From: Scylla paramamosain
Lineage: Eukaryota > Arthropoda > Malacostraca > Decapoda > Portunidae
Length of the DNA stretch: 64,000 bases
Direction of reading: 5' to 3'
NCBI RefSeq assembly: GCF_035594125.1
Contig: NW_026973669.1
Location: 1,115,001 to 1,179,000, forward strand
Position numbers and translations under genes: made by a program. This document shows, one piece after another, positions 56,880 to 64,000 of the stretch (position 1 is its first letter; each line of letters begins with the position of its first letter). Below the pieces are notes generated by a model that was given only the letters and a program-made list of their open reading frames with translations, was not told the origin of the DNA and searched no databases.

Positions 56880-58272
56880 CAGATGATGTAGTTCTTATGA
56901 GTGAATCGGCAGATGAGCTTCAAAGTTTGTTGGATGTAGTGGATGGCTATGGTAAAGACTTTGGAGTAAGGTTTAGCAGTGAGGAAAGCAAAGTAATGAT
57001 TGTGAATAGGTCAGAGGATGAAAGTAATGTGGTATGGAGACTTGGAGAGAATGAGTTGAGACCAGGTGCAAGAATACAAGTACTTAGGGATGTGGATGAG
57101 TCCTAGTGGGTGTGCAAAGGCAAAGAATGAAAAGATAAGTATGGTAAACCAGTGGGATTGGGAAGCGCGGCAAGGATGAGAGCAAGTAAGTATGATGTGT
57201 TGAGAGAAGTGTGGAAGAGTGTGGCTGTGCCATGTATAATTATAATGTATGGTATGGATGTGATTCCATGCAATGAAAGTGAAATTGATAAGTTAGAAGT
57301 GGGCCAGAATAGAGTAGCAAGGATGGCACTGAGTGCACCGAGGTGCACAGCAGTTGAAGCCTTGAGAGGTGACATGCGATGGAGCACCTTTAGAGAAAGA
57401 CTGACAAAAGCCACACTTAGGTACAAGATTAGGTTTGAGAGAATGGATGATGCAAGAATATCAAGGAAGGTGTACCTGTGGAATGAAAGTGGAAGCAAAT
57501 GGAGGAAGAGATGCATGAGAATGACCGATAGGAATGGATTGCAAGTTGTGTGGGCGATAAGAATGGCTGGGAGGAATCAAAATGAGCGTGAATGGGTGGT
57601 AACAAGAGGAGGCTGAGTGGGAGCCGAATGGGATGTGAGAAAATGGAAGAATGAGATAGATAAAGAAGTGAAATGTGTGGGACTGAATGAATGGAAGAAT
57701 GAAATGGAAAGAAAGAAGACCCTGGAATGGTACAAGGAGAAAGAGGCCCCGAGGTATGAAAAGTGGTATGATGGAAGCCTGGGCGGTGATCTTCTCTTTC
57801 GAGCGAGGGCACAGTGTATGGATGTGAATGCAAGGAGTTACAGGTGGTCTGAGTCCCGCAGCAAAGTGTGCCAGATGTGTGACATGGAAGAGGATGAGAC
57901 GGTGGAACATGTGGTGCTGGAGTGTGTGAAGTATGCCAGAGACAGGAATGAGATAATGCAAGTGATACTGACTGAGTTAGGGCATGATAGGAATGAAAGA
58001 GTGGAGAAGATAGGTAAGGAATGGATGGTGGTGTTGCTGGGACTGTGTAGAGAGGCGAATGAAAGGATGATTGAGGCGGTGAAAGAGTTTCTGGAGAGAA
58101 TGTGGCGTGCCAGGTGTATGAACAATTAGGATAGAGGATGCTGTTCGTATCTCTTTTTTGTTTTCCTTCTACAGGAGTTGCCGATCCAAAGGCCTGGCTC
58201 AGGAGTGATCCTGTGCCACCTGTATCATCAAGATCAAGATCAAGATGTACCATTAAGATCAAGATCAAGATC
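56880..58272 (+). pseudogene. LINE-A ORF2 C-terminal remnant, unit D
   Basis: Frameshift from an extra C near 57062, a small deletion near 57154 (GGTCG lost) and a TGA at about 57614-57616. The tail at 58223-58272 contains two rounds of (ATCAAG)n separated by TGTACCATTA, a tail duplication seen only here. Confidence 0.85.
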
Positions 58273-58745
58273 TGGCGCCAAGTTACTTGTGTGTTTTGTT
58301 GTCTGTGTCTGTTGGAGCGTCCGCGTGCTGCGTGGTGGTCAGTGGTCAGGTCACGCTGAGTGTGAGGCAGCTTGCGCCTGTGTCTGAGCTGGCCTGGGTC
58401 ACCTGTGGTCACCTGTCCACTCTGTGTCTGGTGGAGGGAACAGACAAGACGTCAGCGTGGTGGTCAGTGGTCAGGTCACGCTGAGTGTGCGGCAGCTTGC
58501 GCCTGTGTCTGAGCTGGCCTGGGTCACCTGTGGTCACCTGTCCACTCTGTGTCTGGTGGAGGGAACAGACAAGACGTCAGCGTGATGGTCAGTGGTCAGG
58601 TCACGCTGAGTGTGCGGCAGCTTGCGCCTGTGTCTGAGCTGGCCTGGGTCACCTGTGGTCACGTGCGGAGTGGCGGCGCCTCCCTGGGCTCACCTGAGGG
58701 CGTGCAGGTAATGGTGGGCGGGGAACAAGTAAATGTCGGGAGGTG
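58273..58745 (+). promoter_or_regulatory. CpG-rich module, unit D, three copies of the 125-bp VNTR
   Basis: VNTR starts marked by GTCAGTGGTC at 58338, 58463 and 58588. Donor at 58742/58743. Candidate first exon of a ZNF gene that lies beyond the window. Confidence 0.4.
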
Positions 58746-58937
58746 AGTGACTAAGGTGGTGGTCACCGTCACTGTTGTTGTGGTTTGTTTGTTTGTTTGT
58801 TTGTTTGTTGATTTCTTTTATTCCCAAGACGTGGCGGCGCCGCCTGGCTGTCTGCTGGTGCTGCCTGCCTGTGGTCTGACCATTTTGTCGCGAGTGTTTG
58901 GGCGTTGTCCTTTCTGGGGATTTCCCAGCCCATACTG

Positions 58938-59255
58938 AGTGAGGTTAGGTTAGGTTAGGTTTTCTGGGCAAGATTTTCCCGTCACAGTGGTGGCAGCCAC
59001 GCAGGACAAGACACACGGTAATTCTTAAGAAATACACCTCCACACATGTCTTATTAATCTTTTCCCCTCTCCCCCAACAAGCTTGGGGTCACGTGGGGAA
59101 TTGGGTTTGTTTTTGGAGGGGGACATAAAAGACCGATAAATGGACTGAAAATCTAGGGAAATTTCCCTAAAATAAAGAAAAATTTGGGGTAAAATTTAAG
59201 TTTTAACCAATACTCCAGAATAATTATATACCTATCCTAACCTAACCTAATCGGG
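58938..59255. repeat. Inverted TTAGG-bounded module, unit D
   Basis: GGTTA run near 58942-58960, CCTAA run near 59235-59252, then G/C-runs to 59325. Confidence 0.5.
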
Positions 59256-59344
59256 GGGGTTGCTCACTCCATGAACCCCCCCCTTGCTATCCGGGGGGGC
59301 TGTGCCCCCCCTGGACCCCCCTAAGGTTAAAGCGTCATTAAACA

Positions 59345-59772
59345 TCATAGACTTAGTAGCATGGACAAAAGCACCCTGCGTGTAAACCAACGCACGAACG
59401 CACGCAGTGTAACTTCAGCACGGACAGGTAAGCAGGACGGATCTCGGGAATACTGGAGAAACTTTAACATTGTATTGTAACCTTAACATCAACGAGCGAT
59501 CAGTAAAACCTTTACAGACTTGTAGCTATACTACTTACACTTCTTGAAAGCACACCTTATTGAAAATAATCTTGGGTGCGTTGTTCTTAAGATTTTCCAG
59601 ACACACACTGTCAGTAAGGTTAGTTTGGTCTCCTGGACAAAATTTTCCCGTCACAGTGGTGGCAGCCACGCAGGACAAGACACACACCGTCAGTTAGTGT
59701 TTTCTGCTTTCTTGTTTTATTTTTGTTATTTTGTTAATTTGTTTAATATTGTTTTATTTGTTTGTCTTGCAG
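59345..59772 (+). other. Presumed intron ending in an acceptor, unit D
   Basis: Ends TTGTCTTGCAG at 59762-59772. No LTR. Confidence 0.45.
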
Positions 59773-60015
59773 GAGAACAGACGCGGTGAAAGAGCAAGGC
59801 CAGACTGGCAAGTCCTCCTGTCCATTGTGCCCCAGAGCCTCTCAGGTCAGTGGCTGGCAAGTCCTCCCATCCTCTCTGCCCCAGAGCCCCTCAGGTCAGT
59901 GGCTGGCAAGTCCTCCCATCCTCTCTGCCCCAGAGCCCCTCAGGTCAGTGGCTGGCAAGTCCTCCCATCCTCTCTGCCCCAGAGCCCCTCAGGTCATTGG
60001 CTGGGGACTCAGAAC
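59773..60015 (+). other. Candidate exon with 49-bp VNTR, unit D
   Basis: Four repeat copies, the last changed to TCATTGGCTGG. (TTTA)n follows at about 60106-60147. Confidence 0.35.
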
Positions 60016-60105
60016 ACTGCACCACTGTTGGCAACACTTGTGTCTTTGTCACAAGTTACCACCAACTAAGAGTGATTATCTTAATCTTTGCAACAAGTCA
60101 GTTTT

Positions 60106-60144
<39 letters not shown>

Positions 60145-60209
60145 TTTGGATAACCTGAAGATCCACCAGCCCAGTCTTACCACCTGAAGATCCACCAGCC
60201 TAGTCCTTT

Positions 60210-61215
60210 CTGGCCGTTCTATTGCTGCTGTGGTAGACGGTCACTGTTCTTCTAGATCTATTAACAGTGGTGTTCCTCAGGGTTCTGTCCTGTCACCCAC
60301 TCTCTTCCTATTATTCATCAATGATCTTTTAAACCAAACTTCTTGTCCTATCCACTCCAATGCTGATGATACCACCCTGCACTTTTCCACGTCTTTTTCT
60401 AGACTTCCAACCCTTCAGGAAGTAAACAGTTCATGCAGGGAAGTCACAGACTTCTGATCTCTCCAAAATTCCAGATTAGGGCAGAGCAAACTTGGTATTG
60501 TTCAATGCCACAAAAACTCAATTCCTCCATCTATCAACTTGACACAACCTTCCAGACAACTATCCCCTCTTCTTCAATGACACTCAACTGTCCCCCTCTT
60601 CTACACTGAACATCCTCGGTCTGTACTTTACTTATAATCTGAACTGGAAACTTCACATCTCATCTCTAACAAAAACAGCTTCTAGGAAGTCAGGTGTTCT
60701 GAGATGTCTCCGCCAGTTTTTCTCACCCCCCCCCAGCTGCTAACTTTGTACAGGGGCCTTATCCGTCCATGTATGGAGTATGCTTCACATGTCTGGGGGG
60801 GTTCCACTCATACCATTCTTCTAGACAGGTTGGAATCAAAAGCTTTTTGTCTCATCAACTCCTCTCCTCTAACTGACTGTCTTCAGCCTTTCTCTCATCG
60901 CCGCAGTGTTGCATCTCGTGCTGTCTTTTACAGCTATTTTCATGCTAACTGCTCATCTGATCTTGCTAACTGCATGCTTCCCCTCCTCCCACAGCCTTGC
61001 TGCTCAACACTTTCTTCTTTCTCTCACCACTATTCTGTGCACCTCTCTAATGCAAGAGTTAACCAGTATTCTCAATCATTCATCCCTTTTCTCTGGTAAT
61101 ACTGGAGCTCCCTGCCTGCTTCTGTATTTCCACCTTCGTATGACTTGAATTCCTTCAAGAGGGAGGCTTCAACACACTTATCCTGCAATTTTTGACAACT
61201 GCCTTGGACCCTGTT
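60210..61215 (+). pseudogene. LINE-D reverse transcriptase fragment, unit D
   Basis: Three bases shorter near 60252 (one codon). It otherwise has the same lesions as the other units. Confidence 0.8.
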
Positions 61216-61243
61216 CAGTGACCAGCATCTCAGTGGGCCCCCT

Positions 61244-61424
<181 letters not shown>

Positions 61425-61433
61425 GTCTTGCCA

Positions 61434-61868
61434 GTGGAGGAGCAGAATGAAAACACCACAGAAAAAACAATAAGAACAATTAAAGATAACCTCCACATAA
61501 ATATTGAAAATAAAGACATAAATGTAGCACATAGGCTTGGCTCAAGGAATACCCAAAACTCCATAAGACCAATCATTGTTAAACTGCACAGTAGACAACA
61601 GAAATATGACATAATGAGTGCATGTGTAACAGTTAAGCCAAACTTATATATCAATGAAAGCTTGACACCCAAACGCCGGTTACTATTTAAAAAAGTATGG
61701 GATATAAGAAAACAACATAGGCAAATCTTTCAACAGTGCTATACACAGGATGGTAGGATATATGTGAACCTTCAAATTTCTAATCAAAAACATGTCATCA
61801 CTACTGAAGCAGCACTTACAGACTTTCTAGATAAGTACCCAGCACTGAAAGGAGTAACAACCACTTAG
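61434..61868 (+). pseudogene. LINE-B ORF1-type fragment, unit D
   Basis: Protein identical to 45853-46287 except for one residue near the start (VEEQ for VQEQ). Confidence 0.6.
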
Positions 61869-61907
61869 ATGTGAAAGTAAATTAATATAACTGCTTGTGT
61901 ATGTTAA

Positions 61908-61986
61908 ATGGTTTCTCCTACTTTTATTACTAAAATTACTACTGCTACTATTAATAACATCAATAATACTATTGCTGCTGCAACTA

Positions 61987-62052
<66 letters not shown>

Positions 62053-62301
62053 TCACTAATACTACTACCACCATTGCTATTAATACCACCACTACTATTA
62101 CTTGCTACTGCTACTACCGCTACCGTTATTATTACTACATTATACTGTTAACACCACTACTACCGCTATTACTCCTGCTACTACAACTACTACTATAATT
62201 ACTATAGCTAATATTGTTAATACATTAACTTGCACGACTACTACTACTGTTCCTTATACTACTAATCCTCTTACTACTACTACTACTACTACTAATCCTC
62301 T

Positions 62302-62366
<65 letters not shown>

Positions 62367-62416
62367 TAACTACTATTATTGCCAACACTATCACTACTAC
62401 TATTTATAACTGTTGA
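61908..62416. repeat. (ACT)n block, unit D
   Basis: Slightly longer than in unit C, with the same interruptions. Confidence 0.9.
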
Positions 62417-64000
62417 TATTGATTATGTCCCTAATACTACAATTATCACATCATTTGATTTGCCTCTTAAGATGGCATTTATTTCATCTGATTCATGAGC
62501 CCATCTACTTATTTTCTTTGGCATACCTTAGGAGCCATATATGCTTTGTTGTTCCAAATACTAAACATAAGATAACATACAGAGTTATTAATGCCAATAT
62601 TAATAACAAATTTACTAGTGAATTAGAAGGCATAAACTGGGAAGAACTACTTATCCTGCCAAATACAAATGAAAATTTTAACCTTTTCCACAATATAGTT
62701 AATGAATGCTACAATAAATGCTTTCCTATCAAAACTAAATTTATAACAGCTAAAAGACTTCATAATGCATGGTTATCTAGTGCAATACTTAACTCAATCA
62801 AACATAAACGTAAATTATTTAAAATGTATAAATTAGGAATAGTTTCACATCACATTTTTAAACAGTACAGAAATCAGCTCACTCAAGTTGTTCGATCTGC
62901 CAAAACTAACTATTATCGCCAAATCTTCATAAACTTTAAAAATAATACGAAGAAAATTTGGCAAGCAATAAATGAACTAAAAGGTAACTTTCAAAATAAA
63001 GACACAATCAAGACATTGCAATATGATAATAAAGTACTAAGTGATCCTTTAGACATCTCACATGCCTTCAGTAATTATTTTTCTAAAATTGCACCTGATC
63101 TGGAGAGCAAACTTCCTCACTCAAATAAAAATCCATTAGATTACCTCAAAGAAAATTATCCTAATTCCATGGTAGTTCCCATTATCACTACATATGAAAT
63201 GAATTCAGTAATTAAGTCTCTTAAAAACAAAACCTCTGATATAAATGATATATCGGCTACCATCATCAAAAGTAACTCTAATCTTTTATCAATCCCTTTA
63301 ACAATACTTTTTAATCAGTCTGTAACAAATGGAATTTTCCCTGACAAGTTGAAAACTGCAAAAATTATAGACCAATTTCTCAACTTACAATATTTTCCAA
63401 AATATTTGAGACATTAATGAAAAAACATTTAATTAATTACTTAGAACACAAAAATATTCTTAATCCTTCGCAGTATGGTTTTAGACAAAATTGTAGCACT
63501 TTTAAAGCATTGAATAAATTTTCTAATGACATATTTACAGCTATTGACAAGAAGTTTTCTGTTTTATCAGTATTCATTGATTTTGCTAAGGCATTTGACA
63601 CAATAAACCATAAAGTTCTCCTTAGTAAAATGCACCACTATGGAATTCGCGCCCCTATTTTTTCATGGTTTACAGATTACTTAACAAACAGGCGTCAATA
63701 CACTTCCTTTAGTTATGCAAAATCATCTTCAACCTTAATTACTCTCGGTGTACCACAAGGTAGTGTGCTTGGACCTCTATTATTTCTCCTCTACATCGAT
63801 GATATTTCTGATATTTTTTCTGACTCTAAAAGCATCTTATTTGCCGATGATATGACAGTTTATCTAATAGGAACAGATCCGAATCAACTTGTTTTTAGTG
63901 CTAACGATGAACTTAAAAAATTATATCAATGGTGCCTTTGCAATAGGCTCACAATAAACACTGACAAAACTTACTTTATGCTATTCACTGGTAAAACTAT
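62417..64000 (+). pseudogene. LINE-B ORF2, unit D: catalytic region intact, upstream deletion shared
   Basis: Shares the deletion and frame change after LKTAKI (about 63366) with unit C. From the ATG at 63417 the frame is open to the window edge: DFAKAFDTINH, GVPQGSVLGP, then FADDMTVYL intact at about 63838 (SKSILFADD), because the two extra A bases of unit C are absent. It lacks the six-base GAGTAC insertion of unit C. The ORF as a whole is still defective. Confidence 0.8.

Larger units (their letters stand above)
61425..64000 (+). mobile_element. LINE-B insertion, unit D, cut by window end
   Basis: Same order and same junction with the (CT)n tract as 45847-49425, so the insertion was duplicated with the unit. 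A downstream ZNF gene is expected a few kilobases to the right. Confidence 0.85.

Overview
The window is eukaryotic, almost certainly arthropod and probably a decapod crustacean. The reasons are intron-type splice signals, AATAAA polyadenylation signals, very dense (CT)n/(GT)n/(TA)n/(ACT)n microsatellites, short TTAGG runs (the arthropod telomere motif), and non-LTR retrotransposon protein fragments of a kind I associate with crab and shrimp genomes. The taxon is an inference. No prokaryotic features, rRNA, tRNA or CRISPR array were recognised.

The whole window is a tandem segmental duplication of one zinc-finger gene locus. Taking position 1 as the phase, the same landmark recurs at 19989, 37210 and 52529. 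This gives unit A (19,988 bp), unit B (17,221 bp), unit C (15,319 bp) and a partial unit D. All units run on the + strand in one order: zinc-finger 3' region, 74-bp VNTR, decayed zinc fingers, AATAAA, (GT)n, LINE-C 3' fragment, a 56-bp minisatellite derived from antisense LINE-D, a second LINE-C fragment, LINE-A' (old) and LINE-A (young), a CpG-rich module with a 125-bp VNTR and a 5' splice donor, a module bounded by inverted TTAGG runs, a 3' splice acceptor followed by a 49-bp VNTR, a LINE-D reverse transcriptase fragment, a long (CT)n tract, and then the polydactyl C2H2 gene.

Three complete zinc-finger genes are present: 17113-18780 (18 fingers), 34153-36000 (20 fingers) and 49984-51321 (14 fingers). 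The fingers are near-identical 84-bp repeats that differ mostly at codons for the DNA-contact positions (-1, +2, +3, +6 of the helix). That pattern suggests a young, fast-diversifying family of DNA-binding proteins. Each gene is followed by about 2 kb of probable 3' UTR holding a single-finger ORF and two decayed fingers.

The units differ in their transposons. Unit A carries a rearranged, partly duplicated LINE-A, a 1,283-bp TIR-bearing insertion, and a 528-bp solo LTR with a 5-bp target duplication. Unit B carries an almost full-length LINE-A with an intact 1,125-aa endonuclease/reverse transcriptase. Units C and D share a deletion whose junction is exactly one 528-bp LTR, and share a LINE-B insertion inside the (CT)n tract in front of the zinc-finger gene. 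C and D are therefore sister copies in transposon content, although the fingers of B and C resemble each other more than those of A.

Apart from the zinc-finger genes and the LINE-A ORF2 of unit B, nearly every other long reading frame is a decayed retrotransposon or a simple-repeat artefact.
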